Below are positions 51,457-62,201 of a stretch of DNA of 64,000 bases, in pieces. Position 1 is the stretch's first letter; each line of letters begins with the position of its first letter. Made by a program: the position numbers and the translations under genes. The notes under the pieces were generated by a model. It ran no database searches and was not told where the DNA came from. It was given only the letters and a program-made list of their open reading frames with translations. This DNA is from Deinococcus sp. JMULE3 (lineage in GTDB: Bacteria > Deinococcota > Deinococci > Deinococcales > Deinococcaceae). The DNA is taken from assembly GCF_013337115.1 (NCBI RefSeq), contig NZ_SGWE01000005.1:8001-72000 (forward strand), given 5' to 3'.

Positions 51457-52848
51457 TCATTCGGTCTTGCTGTGGTGCGCGCCGCCGGGCGCGCCGATGG
51501 ACACGGTCTTGATGTTCACGAATTGCAGGATGCCGTGGCGGCCCAGTTCACGCCCGAAGCCGCTGTTCTTCACGCCGCCGAACGGCAGGCGCGGGTCGCT
51601 GGCGACCATCGAGTTGATGAACACCGACCCGGCCTCCAGGTCCGCGACGAAGCGTTCCCGCTCGGCGGTGTCGTTCGTCCAGGCGCTGCTGCCCAGGCCG
51701 AAGGTGGTGGTGTTCGCCAGTTCGACCGCTTCGTCGAGGCTCTGCACGCGGAAGATGAGGGCGACCGGCCCGAAGGTTTCTTCCATCCAGACCGACATGT
51801 CGGGGCTCAGCCCGTCCAGGGCGGTGACCGGGTAGTAGTTCCCCGGCCCCTGCGGCAGCTGCCCGCCCGTGCGGACCCGCGCGCCCTTGTTCACGGCGTC
51901 CTGCACCTGCGTGTGGATGTCCTCGCGGATCTGCGGCGTGGCGAGCGGGCCGACGTCGGTGCCGTCCAGTTCCGGGTTTCCGACCTTCAGGGCCTCCAGG
52001 CCCGAGACGAACGCGTCCGTGAAGGCGTCGTACACGTCCGAATGCACGATGAAGCGTTTGGCAGCGATGCAGCTCTGGCCGTTGTTGATGGTGCGGGCCG
52101 TCACGGCCGTCTTCGCGGCGAGGTCGAGGTCGGCGCTGGGCATCACGATAAACGGGTCCGAGCCGCCCAGTTCCATCACGGCAGGCTTGAGTTCCCCTCC
52201 GGCGGTGGCGGACACGGCCCGCCCGGCCCCCTCGGACCCGGTCAGGCTCACGGCAGTCACGCGCGGGTCCTTCAGGACGGCCTCCACCTCGCGGCTGCCG
52301 ATCAGCAGGGTCGTGAACACGCCCGCCGGGAAGCCCGCCTCGCGCAGCACGTCCTCGATGGCCAGGGCGCAGCCCGGCACGTTACTGGCGTGCTTGAGGA
52401 GCCCGGTGTTCCCGGCCATCAGGGTCGGCGCGATGAAGCGGAACGCCTGCCAGAACGGGAAGTTCCAGGGCATGACGGCCAGCACCACGCCCAGCGGCTG
52501 GTACGTCACGAACGCCTCGTCCGCCTCGGTCTGCACGGGTTCGGGGGCCAGGAAGTCCGCGGCGTGTTCGGCGTAGTACCGGCAGGCGGACGCGCATTTC
52601 AGGACTTCCTGCCGCGCGGCCTCCAGGGTCTTGCCCATCTCGCGCGTGGCGAGCAGCGCGAGTTCCCCGGCGCGGCGTTCCAGGACGTCGGCAGCGGCGT
52701 TCATCCACACGCCGCGCTGCTCGAACGAGGTCCGGCGGTACTCGCCGTAGGCCGCGTGGGCGGCGGCAATGGCGGCCTGCACCTGTTCGGTGGTGTGCTC
52801 GTCGTACGTGGCGAAGGTCTCGCCCGTGGCCGGATTGACGCTCTTCAT
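51457..52848 (-). CDS. NAD(P)-dependent aldehyde dehydrogenase (succinate-semialdehyde type, Sad/YneI-like)
   Basis: 463 aa from ATG 52848. The gene may start at GTG 52875, where TACATT five bases upstream would make it leaderless; the AAAGGAGG before ATG 52848 is only one base away. Catalytic residues: MPWNFPFWQ, GSEGAGRAV, Glu in VMELGGSDPFIV, Cys in INNGQSCIAAKR, and GPVALIFRV. The motif ELGGSDPF is typical of Sad/YneI succinate-semialdehyde dehydrogenases. It oxidises an aldehyde to its acid; the exact substrate is inferred from family. Confidence 0.9.
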   Translation of the reverse strand: MKSVNPATGETFATYDEHTTEQVQAAIAAAHAAYGEYRRTSFEQRGVWMNAAADVLERRAGELALLATREMGKTLEAARQEVLKCASACRYYAEHAADFLAPEPVQTEADEAFVTYQPLGVVLAVMPWNFPFWQAFRFIAPTLMAGNTGLLKHASNVPGCALAIEDVLREAGFPAGVFTTLLIGSREVEAVLKDPRVTAVSLTGSEGAGRAVSATAGGELKPAVMELGGSDPFIVMPSADLDLAAKTAVTARTINNGQSCIAAKRFIVHSDVYDAFTDAFVSGLEALKVGNPELDGTDVGPLATPQIREDIHTQVQDAVNKGARVRTGGQLPQGPGNYYPVTALDGLSPDMSVWMEETFGPVALIFRVQSLDEAVELANTTTFGLGSSAWTNDTAERERFVADLEAGSVFINSMVASDPRLPFGGVKNSGFGRELGRHGILQFVNIKTVSIGAPGGAHHSKTE

Positions 52849-52951
52849 GCCTCCTTTGTAGGTCGCGCGGACCACGCGTCAATGTAAGAACGCTTGAGAT
52901 GACGAACGGGTAAAGACTTCAGGGTCGCCTGGGCCGCTGACCGGGCTGTCA

Positions 52952-53083
52952 TACGGATTCCGTTTGTTTCGTTGACAGATCGGAATACCACCGATCCGTC
53001 AACTCCACGTCCGGAACCCGTTTCTCTCCTGCTCGCTCCGCTCGGATTGAACGGCTTTGTCAGCCATTCCATCGGAGTCCGTA
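52952..53083 (+). repeat. Miniature inverted-repeat element, intact 132-bp copy at a stop codon
   Basis: Ends TACGGATTCCGTTTG... and ...ATCGGAGTCCGTA (11-bp inverted repeats with one mismatch). TCA flanks both sides (52949-52951 and 53084-53086). The right TCA is the TGA stop codon of the large secreted-protein gene on the minus strand. Almost identical to the copy at 59517-59648. Confidence 0.92.
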
Positions 53084-55834
53084 TCAGGGCTCCTGCGGCT
53101 GGAGTTCCGTGAGCCGTCTGATGCAGGCCGGGCTGCTCAGGGCGCTGATCACGCTCAGGTCGAAGGGGGGCGGGCCGTCGCCGGGATCGTCGGCGTACGC
53201 CAGGAAGTCCAGCAGTTGCTGTTCGCTCAGGGGGCATGCGCCAGTCGAAGGCACCTGCAGGCCAGGCGTGCCGCTGGAACTGCCACCACTGGAACTGCCA
53301 CCGCTGACGCCACTGTCGCCGCTCACGCCGGGCAGTGGGGTCAGGCCGGGCAGGGCGGCGCGCAGGAATGCCTGCAGGTCCTGACGGTACAGGCGCGTGC
53401 CGGGCGTGTCACCCACCGTCAGCGCCTGCGCGCGGCTGTACACGAACGCGTGGGGTTTCGCGATGGTGCCGCTGACCGGGTAGGTCCGGGCGCACGCGGC
53501 GGCCAGGTGCTCGGCCAGCGGGCGGGTCGGGGGCGGCGGCCAGGGCACGCTGCACACCGCGCCGCTGAACGCCACGACCAGCGCGGCCCGGTCGAACTGC
53601 GTGACGGTCAGGGTCAGGCCGGGGCCGGGCAGACCGTCCGGGCCGGGCGGCGTGATGTACAGGCGGCTCATGGGCGATTCGGAGGCCTGGTTGTTGCCAC
53701 CCATCACCCACGCGCGGAAGGTGCCGGTCTGCCCGAACTGGATGGCCCGTTCAGGGTTGATGCCAAGGAAGTCCCCGCCACTCTCGAAGTTCTCCTGCAC
53801 GGCGCTCAGACCGCCAAAACTGACCGGGCCGAACGACACGTCCGCGAGGCTGACACTCAGGGCGTACAGGTCGCCGTCCGTGGCGTCCTGCGCGGCGCGG
53901 TTCAGGGCGCTGACGCCGGGGTCCTGCACGCCGAACGCCAGTTTGCTGAGGTTCAGGTCGCCGGTCAGGCCGGTCTGCTCGGCGCCCCTGAGCGGCAGGA
54001 CTTCCTGGGCGCTGTCCGGTGGGTCGAGGTTCACGGCGCCGACCACGCGCTTGCGGACCGGGGCGCCCGTGGTGCTGCGCGCCGGTGGGCTGGGCGGCAG
54101 GGCCGAGGTCAGGGTCGTGACGTCCAGCCCGAGCGCCAGGGTGGGGCTGGCGCGGCGGGTCAACTGGCTGTCGCTGGCGTCGGCCGGCACCCAGGACAGT
54201 ACCCACAGGTACTCCAGGGGGCGGCCGGGGGCGGGTTCGTCCGCTTCGGCCTGCCAGACGCGGACGTTGCCGTCCGTGCCGGTAAACGGCTTGAACAGGC
54301 AGCCTGGATGCAGCGTCTGGCCCAGGCGCTTCACGCTGAAATCCTGATAGCAGTTGAAGGGTTTCAGGCCGTTGCTGCGGGCGCGGCCCAGGTGCAGTTC
54401 GTCGGCCAGACCGTTGCCGAGCGGGCCGGTCATGGGCACCACACTGAAGCGCTGCCCGACCTGAACGCCCGTGACCTTCACGCGCACGCAGCGGGCCGAG
54501 AAGGGCAGCATGTCCGCGAAGGTCAGGGTCTGGCTGCGGTTGGTCTTGGCGTCCAGCGTGACCGTCTGGCACGGCGCGAACGCCTGTTTCATCCAGGCGG
54601 CGTCGCCAATCCAGGAGAACTTCTCGGTGCCCCACGTGGCGTACTCGGTGTAGAAGTCCGGCAGGGTCAGGTAAAGGCCGTTGCGCCCGGCCTGCCGCTG
54701 TTCGGGGGCGATGGTGACGGCCGCGTCGCGGCTGACGAGAATGTCGGCGTGGTTGAGCCAGTCGTCCCGCCCGGCGTTCGTTTCCGGCAGGTCCAGGTAC
54801 TGGGCGTAGACGCTGTACTTGCCGCCGTGGTAGCGGTCGGCGAGGTGCCGCCAGAAGCTGCTGGCCCGGTAGTTGCGCAGGTCCGAGGCGGTCGGTGCGT
54901 GCGGTTGCGGCAGGCTGAGGCTCATGGAGCGCAGGCCGTAGAAGTTCAGGCCGATGTCGTCGGACAGGCCGGGACGGTAGTCCGGGAAGCGCTCGCGGGT
55001 CAGTTGCAGGGCCATGGCGTCGGCCATGCCCTCGTGCAGCCAGTGGTGGATCTGGTCGCAGCGGTCCAGGCCAGGTCCGGTTTCCAGTGCCTGCGCGGCC
55101 TGCACCACGTGAAACAGTTCATGCGCGATGATGTAGAACGCCTTGGCGTCCGGGCCGCTCACCTGATCGGCGTTGATGCGGACGAACGACAGGTTCTCGC
55201 GGCTGATGCGGCCGCCCGCACTGCAGCGTCCGCCGGTGGTGGCGACCCCGTCGTACAGTTCGGGCGGCAGGACGTACAGACGCACGGCCCGCTGAGCGCC
55301 GACCTCCACGACCGGCCCGAGGTTCTTCCCGCCGGGCGACGTGAAGCCGAGTTTCTGGTACGCGGCCATCGCCTGCGCCGCGTAGCCCTCGAGTGTGCGG
55401 CGTCGCGCGGCACTCAGGCAGTCGTTCGGCAGGGACTGCTGCACGATCCCGGCGGCAGACAGTCCGAAGTCCGGGTCGTGGATGCCCCGCGCCGCCAGTT
55501 CCCGCCTCACGGACCCGCTGTACCAGTTGTCGTAGTACTCCTGGGTGGCCTCGTTCCCGAACAGGCGACTGGTGACCGCGTTCGAAACCGCCTGCCGGAC
55601 CTTCCCGGCGGTCGCCAGGCCGCCGCTGAGTTGCGTGCCGAAGTCCGGAATACCGGCCTGGGTCCCCAGCGTGTTCCAGCGGGCCGTCCAGTTCGGCGTG
55701 AGCTGCCACTGCGTGGCGTCGTAGAACGGGAAGCCGCAGTAGATCTGGTACTGCGCGGGCGTGAACGCCGCCGCGCGGCCAGTCAGACACAGCAGCAGCA
55801 CCAGCAGGGCGCGCAGGGCCGGAGTCCAGTTCAT
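53084..55834 (-). CDS. Large secreted protein with HExxH zinc-peptidase motif
   Basis: 916 aa from ATG 55834 (CCGGAGGTGACC site). Signal peptide MNWTPALRALLVLLLCLTGRAAA. HELFH at residues 238-242 (His, Glu, His) and a second HEGMADAMALQL about 40 residues later match a zincin-type active site. The remaining ~600 residues are beta-rich with repeats of polar and aromatic residues and a Gly/Ser-rich linker near 845 (SGDSGVSGGSSSGGSSSGTP). There is no lipobox. It is probably a secreted metalloprotease with accessory domains. Its stop codon is also the target duplication of a miniature element. Confidence 0.8.
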   Translation of the reverse strand: MNWTPALRALLVLLLCLTGRAAAFTPAQYQIYCGFPFYDATQWQLTPNWTARWNTLGTQAGIPDFGTQLSGGLATAGKVRQAVSNAVTSRLFGNEATQEYYDNWYSGSVRRELAARGIHDPDFGLSAAGIVQQSLPNDCLSAARRRTLEGYAAQAMAAYQKLGFTSPGGKNLGPVVEVGAQRAVRLYVLPPELYDGVATTGGRCSAGGRISRENLSFVRINADQVSGPDAKAFYIIAHELFHVVQAAQALETGPGLDRCDQIHHWLHEGMADAMALQLTRERFPDYRPGLSDDIGLNFYGLRSMSLSLPQPHAPTASDLRNYRASSFWRHLADRYHGGKYSVYAQYLDLPETNAGRDDWLNHADILVSRDAAVTIAPEQRQAGRNGLYLTLPDFYTEYATWGTEKFSWIGDAAWMKQAFAPCQTVTLDAKTNRSQTLTFADMLPFSARCVRVKVTGVQVGQRFSVVPMTGPLGNGLADELHLGRARSNGLKPFNCYQDFSVKRLGQTLHPGCLFKPFTGTDGNVRVWQAEADEPAPGRPLEYLWVLSWVPADASDSQLTRRASPTLALGLDVTTLTSALPPSPPARSTTGAPVRKRVVGAVNLDPPDSAQEVLPLRGAEQTGLTGDLNLSKLAFGVQDPGVSALNRAAQDATDGDLYALSVSLADVSFGPVSFGGLSAVQENFESGGDFLGINPERAIQFGQTGTFRAWVMGGNNQASESPMSRLYITPPGPDGLPGPGLTLTVTQFDRAALVVAFSGAVCSVPWPPPPTRPLAEHLAAACARTYPVSGTIAKPHAFVYSRAQALTVGDTPGTRLYRQDLQAFLRAALPGLTPLPGVSGDSGVSGGSSSGGSSSGTPGLQVPSTGACPLSEQQLLDFLAYADDPGDGPPPFDLSVISALSSPACIRRLTELQPQEP

Positions 55835-56048
55835 GGTCACCTCCGGGGCGTGGCGGGAACTCGGGGGGTAGGCCGCCCGCCCCGAACGGCGCGGCGCAGC
55901 ACCCACGTGCGCGGCCCCGTTCTGATGCCCCCCACGCTACCACGCACCTGGATGTGGACGGGAGAGCCGTGGGGTCCGGGCGTGGAGTGACCAGTTCACA
56001 GCGGTGTCCAGTTCGTGGAGCCCCCCCTCGCCCTTTCCGGCGCGCCGC

Positions 56049-58079
56049 TCAGCCGCGCTCGCGCGTCAGCTGCCGGCTGGCCTGATGCATGACCTGCCAC
56101 GCGACGCTGGACGGCGACAGCCCACCGGGATGCATCACGTACGGGACCTGCATGGCCTGCGCGACGTCCCGCAGGGCATTGTGCGCGTGGCCCATCCAGC
56201 GGATGGCGAGAATCGCCACGGCCGTGTCGGCGGTGACGTGCGCGCGGGCGTGGGTGCCGTGGGCGTACTCGTCACTGCCGATCCAGTCGAGTTCCCGCAG
56301 GTCCAGGCTGCGGATGAGGGCGGCGCGGTGGGGAGCGCTCGGCACGCCGCCCAGCAGCACCACCCGGCGGCCACCCAGCAGGGTACGCGCGGCCTGAACG
56401 TGCGCCGGAAAGTGACCCGTCGCCTCGTCGGGCAGCGCGGGCAAGGCGGATGGCGCGGCGGCCCCGGCGTCCTGCCGGGCATGGGAGGGGCGGGACGGCG
56501 CGGGCTCGTCGGGCGGGGCGGGTGCGTCTGCCGCTTCGTGCGCGGCGGCTTCTGCCAGCAGGACGGCGAGATCGCGGCGGAGTTTCCCCTCCTGCGCTGG
56601 CGTGAGCGGCAGGGCCTGCAGCGGCCCGAACGGCTGGAGGTACGCCTCCAGGAACGACTGGCCGGGGAGGCGCAGCCCGGCGCGGCGGACGACGGCGAGC
56701 AGGTGCCCGCACGCGAGGCGCAGCGCGGCGCGCGCCCGCTCCTGCTGCGGGGTGCCCGTCAGGTGCGACGCGGCGGTCAGGGCCTGCACGCACTGGCCCA
56801 GTTCGGCGTGCAGCAGCCCCTCGCCGGTGTCGGGCGGCTGCGTGGCCTGCCACGCCCACAGGGGATCGAGGTCCCAGATGCGCGTGGCGGTCTCCACGAG
56901 GACCGGCAGGCGCATGCCGGGCGCGCGGGCCACGGAGGTCAGGGCCTGCAGCGCGGTGAGGATCAGGTGCGCCTTCAGGTCGGGTTCCGTCTCGGGGTCC
57001 ACGCCCTGAGCGAGCCGCGCGTCGAGGTGATCGAGGGACGCCTGGAGCGCCTGTACACTCAGCGCCCCCAGGGGACTGGGGGGGCCCTGCCGCGCCGCAC
57101 GCAGCGCCCGCAGGCGCCGCCGGGCGTCGCGGGTGCGGCCGGGGAGGTCGGTGTGCGGCTGGCGCCGGAACCGCAGGGTCCGCGGAAGGTGCGGTTCCCC
57201 CAGCTGGGCGTGCAGGTCGGCGTGCTGCGCCCGCAGGTGCCGGGTGACCGCGTCGTCCGTGCCGGAGGCCTGATGGTGGCGTTCCAGGGTGAGCAGCAGC
57301 ACCAGGGTCAGGTCCAGCACGCTGGTCAGCGGCGCGTTCTCCAGCCGGTCGCGGGCGTTGACGGTCAGGAGGAGCAGCGCGGCGTTCCGTTCTCCCTCCA
57401 GGGCGCTGTGCGCGAGGCGGCGCAGGTCCTGCTCGGCCGGGATGCGTTCCGGCACGCGGGTCGCCGGGGGGGTCAGGGCGGCCCGCAGGGGATTCAGGGG
57501 CGACCGGGGAAGCGGCGGCGGGCGGTACCCGGCCCAGCGCAGCCGCGCGAGCACCTCGTCAGGGGCGTCGGCCCGGTCGAGCAGCAGGCGGACCGCGTGA
57601 TGGTCCTCGCCGGGCAGGAGCGGCACGCGCTCCAGGTCCCCCAGGCCTGACGCGGCCAGCGCGGACGCCAGCTCGGCAGACAGGTGGGCGCCGGACCATG
57701 CCGCGCCGGGCGAATCCAGGCCCGACAGGGTCGTGGAGAGGTCGAACAGCAGTTTGAGCACCTCGGCGTCCGGCGCGGCCGCGTACCCCGTCAGGCCGAT
57801 CAGCAGTGCCTGCCGCAGCAGCACGGACCGGATCAGGCCCCCCTGCGCCTCCACTGACAGGGTCTCGTCCGTCTCCGCGCGGCGCATGTCGGCGTCCAGC
57901 ACCTGACCCTCGGCGTCCACGAAGGCCCGCACGGCCTCCTGATCCAGCAGCGACGTGAGGGCGCGGCGCCCCCCCGCGCGGTCACGTTCAGGCGCGCGTC
58001 CCCGGCGGGCAGGCGCCGACCGTCCGTTCCACGCAGCCGCTTCACCGCTCCAGTGTCGCTCATCGGGCATCAGTGTCAC
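56049..58079 (-). CDS. Large helical protein with a C-terminal DUF2325-like domain
   Basis: 676 aa. Most of the protein (1-530) is Ala/Leu/Arg-rich and helical, with no catalytic motif I can name (LLRQALLIGLTGYAAAPDAEVL, LDLTLVLLLTLERHHQASG). After a Pro-rich linker (DAPAPPDEPAPSRPS), the last ~115 residues have a Rossmann-like pattern: VVLLGGVPSAPHRAALIRSL, DTAVAILAIRWMGHAHNALRD, VPYVMHPGG, similar to DUF2325. It is divergent from the coiled-coil/SNF2 genes with only 49 bp between the starts, which suggests shared control. Function unknown. Confidence 0.65.
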   Translation of the reverse strand: MTLMPDERHWSGEAAAWNGRSAPARRGRAPERDRAGGRRALTSLLDQEAVRAFVDAEGQVLDADMRRAETDETLSVEAQGGLIRSVLLRQALLIGLTGYAAAPDAEVLKLLFDLSTTLSGLDSPGAAWSGAHLSAELASALAASGLGDLERVPLLPGEDHHAVRLLLDRADAPDEVLARLRWAGYRPPPLPRSPLNPLRAALTPPATRVPERIPAEQDLRRLAHSALEGERNAALLLLTVNARDRLENAPLTSVLDLTLVLLLTLERHHQASGTDDAVTRHLRAQHADLHAQLGEPHLPRTLRFRRQPHTDLPGRTRDARRRLRALRAARQGPPSPLGALSVQALQASLDHLDARLAQGVDPETEPDLKAHLILTALQALTSVARAPGMRLPVLVETATRIWDLDPLWAWQATQPPDTGEGLLHAELGQCVQALTAASHLTGTPQQERARAALRLACGHLLAVVRRAGLRLPGQSFLEAYLQPFGPLQALPLTPAQEGKLRRDLAVLLAEAAAHEAADAPAPPDEPAPSRPSHARQDAGAAAPSALPALPDEATGHFPAHVQAARTLLGGRRVVLLGGVPSAPHRAALIRSLDLRELDWIGSDEYAHGTHARAHVTADTAVAILAIRWMGHAHNALRDVAQAMQVPYVMHPGGLSPSSVAWQVMHQASRQLTRERG

Positions 58080-58128
58080 TCATGAGGCGCGGCGGGGCCA
58101 CATGTGCGTCAGCACCTGACGCGACCCC
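58080..58128. promoter_or_regulatory. Short divergent promoter region of the SNF2 module
   Basis: Only 49 bp separate the divergent starts at 58079 and 58129. Both promoters must lie here or inside the adjacent coding regions. No clear boxes are visible. Confidence 0.4.
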
Positions 58129-59516
58129 GTGACACGATGGGATCACGATGAACAGGCGTCCCAGAAGTTGACCCGCGCGGAGCAGGACCCACGGCACCGG
58201 ACGGACGATCCCGGACCGGTCATGCCACCCGTGTCAGTCACGCCACCCGAACCGGTGGTTACGCCGGACGGTCCGCAACTGGACACCTTCCAGACCCTGG
58301 CCGGACAGCGGGACGAGGCCGCAGGGCAGCTCGCGGCCTGCCGCGCGGCCCTGCGTGCCTGGGCCGGCGGTGACTTGCCCCTGAGCGTCGTGGCGCTGCT
58401 GCACACCGGCGAGCTGCCCGCTCAGGTGACGGACGCCGCCTCGGCTCAGCAGGACGCGGAGCGCCGCCTCGCACGGCTCCACCAGGAACTGGAGGACCGG
58501 CAGGCGAAGCGCGAGCAGTGGACCTCGGACCTCACGGCCATCCAGGCGCGGCGGGCCGCGCACGACCGCGACGCGGCCCGCGTGAAGGCGCTGGCGGCGC
58601 TGGGTCCCACCGCGAACCGGCTCACGGCGGTCCGGGCGCAGCTCGCGCAGGCCCTCACCCGGCAGGCGGCGACGCAGGGGCGCGGGCTGGCCACGCTGTG
58701 GAACGCCGTGTCCGGTCAGGCGGGGGCGCTGCAGCGGGCCGTGGATCAGGCGCGCGCGGACGAGGCGGCGGCCCTGCTCGCCTACGAGTTCTGCGCGCGG
58801 CAGCAGGGCGTGCGGCCCGTCCCGGACCCGGCGGACCTCCCCGGTTAGGTCGCGCGGGAACACGCGCGACTCAACGAGCAGCGGCAGGACCTCGCCCGGC
58901 GGCAGCACGCCGCCCAGACCGCGCTGTGGGCCATCGGGGATCAGGACGAGGGCACGCGGGCCGCGATCCGCACGGCGCGTCAGCAGGCGGCGTCCAGCTG
59001 GTCCGCGGCGCAGCAGGTGTACGCGCTGCCCACCTGGGACCGCTGGGTGGACCTCCAGGCGCGGCGTACGGAGGCGCGCCCACTGTGGGAACGGCTGGAG
59101 GAGGCCACGCGCCGCGAACAGGACGCCACGGCGGCCCTGCTCGGTCACCTCGCGTCGTTCCCGGCGCACCTGCGCGATCCGGCGGAGGTCACGCGGCAGC
59201 TCGGCGCGCTGCGTGACGCGGCCGCACGGGAGCACGCGGCGCGCGAGCAGGCCGCTCGGCAGTCAGGGCGCGCGGCGCTGGTGACCGTCCTGCAGGTGCG
59301 GGCGGAGGCGCTGGAACGGACCCGGCTGCACGAGGCGCGCGTCCGGCACGAGGCGGCGCGGCGAGCAGCGGCCCGGCGTGAGCAGGAGAGGCGCGAGGCG
59401 CAGCGTCGGCGTGCACAGCAGGACCGGCTGGCCCGCACGCGAGAGACACAGCTCGCCCTGCTGGACGTCCTGAGTGGGCGTCTGACACAGCTGCAGCGCG
59501 CCGCCCGGCAGGCTGA

Positions 59517-59648
59517 TACGGATTCCGTTTGTTTCGTTGACAGATCGGAACACCACCGATCCGTCAACTCCACGTCCGGAACCCGTTTCTCTCCTGCTCG
59601 CTCCGCTCGGATTGAACGGCTTTGTCAGCCATTCAATCGGAGTCCGTA
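59517..59648 (+). repeat. Miniature inverted-repeat element, intact 132-bp copy inside a coding sequence
   Basis: Flanked by TGA on both sides (59514-59516 and 59649-59651). The element plus duplication is 135 bp, and the frame it is read in has no stop, so it adds 45 residues (from TDSVCFVDRSEHHRS to FNRSPYE). Removing it restores R-Q-A-E-I-A-A-P. Confidence 0.93.
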
Positions 59649-61098
59649 TGAGATCGCCGCGCCGGAGCAACCGGACCAGCCAGCACCCGGCGCGGTCCTC
59701 ACGCAGAGCGATCTGGCGGCCGCGCGGAACCTGCTGGTCCGGCACGCCGCCGTCGCCGCGCAGGCCGCCATGTGCCTGGAGGCCCTCGAGGACTGGGCCG
59801 GGCCTGGCGTAACCGGCGAGGAGGCCCTGCGGCTCGCGGAGCAGGTCAGCCGGACGCCCCCCACCGACCCCGCCCAGCCTCAGCTGCCAGTCGCGCTTGA
59901 GCCACCAGCGGGCGTGCCGGTCACCGCCGGGCACTGGCACCACCTGTGGGCCGGGCGGGAGAGGGGCGCGGCCCTGCGCGGGCGCTGGCTGGAGGCCCGC
60001 GCCGCCCTCACGGCCCTGGAGGAACAGATGGCGCCCCTGTGGGCGGCGTGGCCCGCCGGGACGCGTCACGTCGCCGCGCTGCGAGAGGTGACGGAAGCCG
60101 CCGCGCGCCACGCACCGGACACCACACCGGCAGCGCCGGTCTCGGCCAGACCGGACGCTGATCCGGCCCTCCCGGCGCTGCTCCCGGTCCCGCCACCTGC
60201 ACCGGCACGCGTGGACCGCTCCGGTCCGTGGACGGCGCCGCACCTGACGCCTGAGCAGCGTCCGGCTGCGCGGACCCTGCTCGACCGGTTCGACGCGCTT
60301 CGCGAGAGGGAACGCCGGACCCTCGACGACCTGGCGAGCTGGGCGGGTCCCGGCCTGGACGGGCTGCGCCTCGCAGCGCTCGTCAGTGGCCCCCTGCCCG
60401 GCGAGCTCACGCTGGCCCTGGCCGCCTGGGCACGCACCCGGGGGAACCCGGTGGCCCACGCGTCCCCGGAACAGGCGCAGGTCGCGGCGGCCGTGCAGGC
60501 GGAGAAGGACCGGTCGGCGTCGGTCCTCGGCCCGCTGCGACTGCTGCAGCCGCACGCCGCGGCAGTCATCCAGGCGGAGCACGCCCTGGCGGGCACGCGG
60601 CCCTCGGCGGTCCAGCGTGCCCAGCGGCGCCTGCTGGACGCCAGGGACACCTACGCCGTGCAGGCCGCCGCGCTGGGGTTCACTCCGGCCCCGTCGCCCC
60701 GACGGATCGCGACCCTGATCGAGGATGAACTCGCGGCGTTCAACCGGCGCCTGCAGCCCCTGGACGCGCAGTGGAAGGCGCTCGTGGGCCGGGTCGAGGC
60801 GCCTCCGGAACAGCCCGGCAGCTGGGAGCGGGCGTGGGCGGACCTGAGCGCCCGCTACGGGCTGCCGCCCCACCCGGACACCTGGGAGCGGAACGTGTGG
60901 CCGCGCCGCGCCGGGGCCGAGCGGCTCTGGACGGAACTGCAGGGCCTCCGGCAGGAGCTGCAGGCCGCGCAGGAGGACCTCACGGTCCTGTGCGCCACCT
61001 GGCCTGCCGGGGCGCGCACCGTGGACACCCTGCGTCAGGTGGCCGCGCACACCGGGGGCAGCACACCACCGGTCGTCACGCCCCTGGCTTTCCCAGAC

Positions 61099-61158
61099 CA
61101 GACTCGACCGACCCAGACTCAACCGACGCAGACTCGACCGACGCAGACTCGACCGACG
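61099..61158 (+). repeat. Four 15-bp tandem repeats coding for QTRPT
   Basis: CAGACTCGACCGACG and three close variants in a row inside the Pro-rich region of the coiled-coil gene; the unit length keeps the frame. Such runs change length by slippage. Confidence 0.85.
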
Positions 61159-62201
61159 CAGGTCCCACCAGCACAGCCGTTCGCGGCGTCCACCCGGCCC
61201 GGTCCCGCGACTGACCCTGTGCCCGGCCCGGACGCGCCCCTGCCCGTGCCGCCGCCGGTTCAGCCCATACCGGTCCGCCCGGCCCCGGTGGCCCGTCCGT
61301 CCGTACAGAGTCTGCCCGTACCGGGTGTGCCCGTACAGAACGTGGCTGCCCCGAGCCCGGCCCTGCGTCCGGCGCCGCTGCCTCCCGTCGCACCGGACAT
61401 GCAGACGGGTCCGGTCGTGAGTCCGCCTGTCCCGCCCGCCGCGCGTGAGACGCTGCCGCTGACCACTCCGGCGCTCAGCCTGCCCTCGCCCGTCTCTCCA
61501 GCACCCGTCCGGCCACCTCCTGTGACCCCGTCTCCCGTGACCCCCTCGCCCATGACGCTGCCACCCATGCCGACCACGCCGCCGCCGCGTCCGCTGGCCG
61601 GTCCCGGCCCTTCCCAGCCGGTGGTCCGGCCCGCGCCGCTCCTGCCTCCGGTGCGGGGCGTGCCGCTGCCGCCCGTCCCGGTCACGCGTCCTTCGACGCC
61701 GGAACCCGGGGAGCCCCTACCGGAGCCCGCGACTGGACGCCTGACCCGGCGGCAGCGGGCCGAGCGGGAAGCGGTGCGGATCAGTGACCGGTACGACTGG
61801 GAGCAGGGCTTCCACCTCATCGCGGACGCCCTGGACCGGGACCGCTGGGGGCAGTTGCGGGAGAGTATCGAGCGGGAGATCGCGCGGGGCATGACGCCCG
61901 ACGAGTTCGAACTGCTGCTGCAGCTGCGCGCGTACTGGCATGACCAGACGCACTACCAGTCGCCGTACACCGCCCGGTACGACAGCCTGCCGTGGGAGCT
62001 GGGGATCGCCCTGATCCGTCGCTGTGCGGGCGTGCCGTGCCTGGACGACATGATCCTGCTGCTCGAACGGTTCTACGAGTACGCGCAGGTGGCCTGCTCG
62101 CCACGGTCCCTGCCGGCGTTCTCGCAGCGGCTCGGGGCGATTCTCGACCGGGCGGAGCCGGACGTGGACCTGGACTACTGGCTGAGCACGCGGGAGGGCC
62201 G

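Noticed and set aside
53057..55990. 977-codon plus-strand open frame
   Set aside because: It is the complement of the secreted HExxH protein gene; its translation is a low-complexity Gly/Arg/Val mix without motifs.
61099..61158. 15-bp repeats as a regulatory repeat
   Set aside because: They lie inside a coding frame, keep it, and encode QTRPT; a coding microsatellite explains them.
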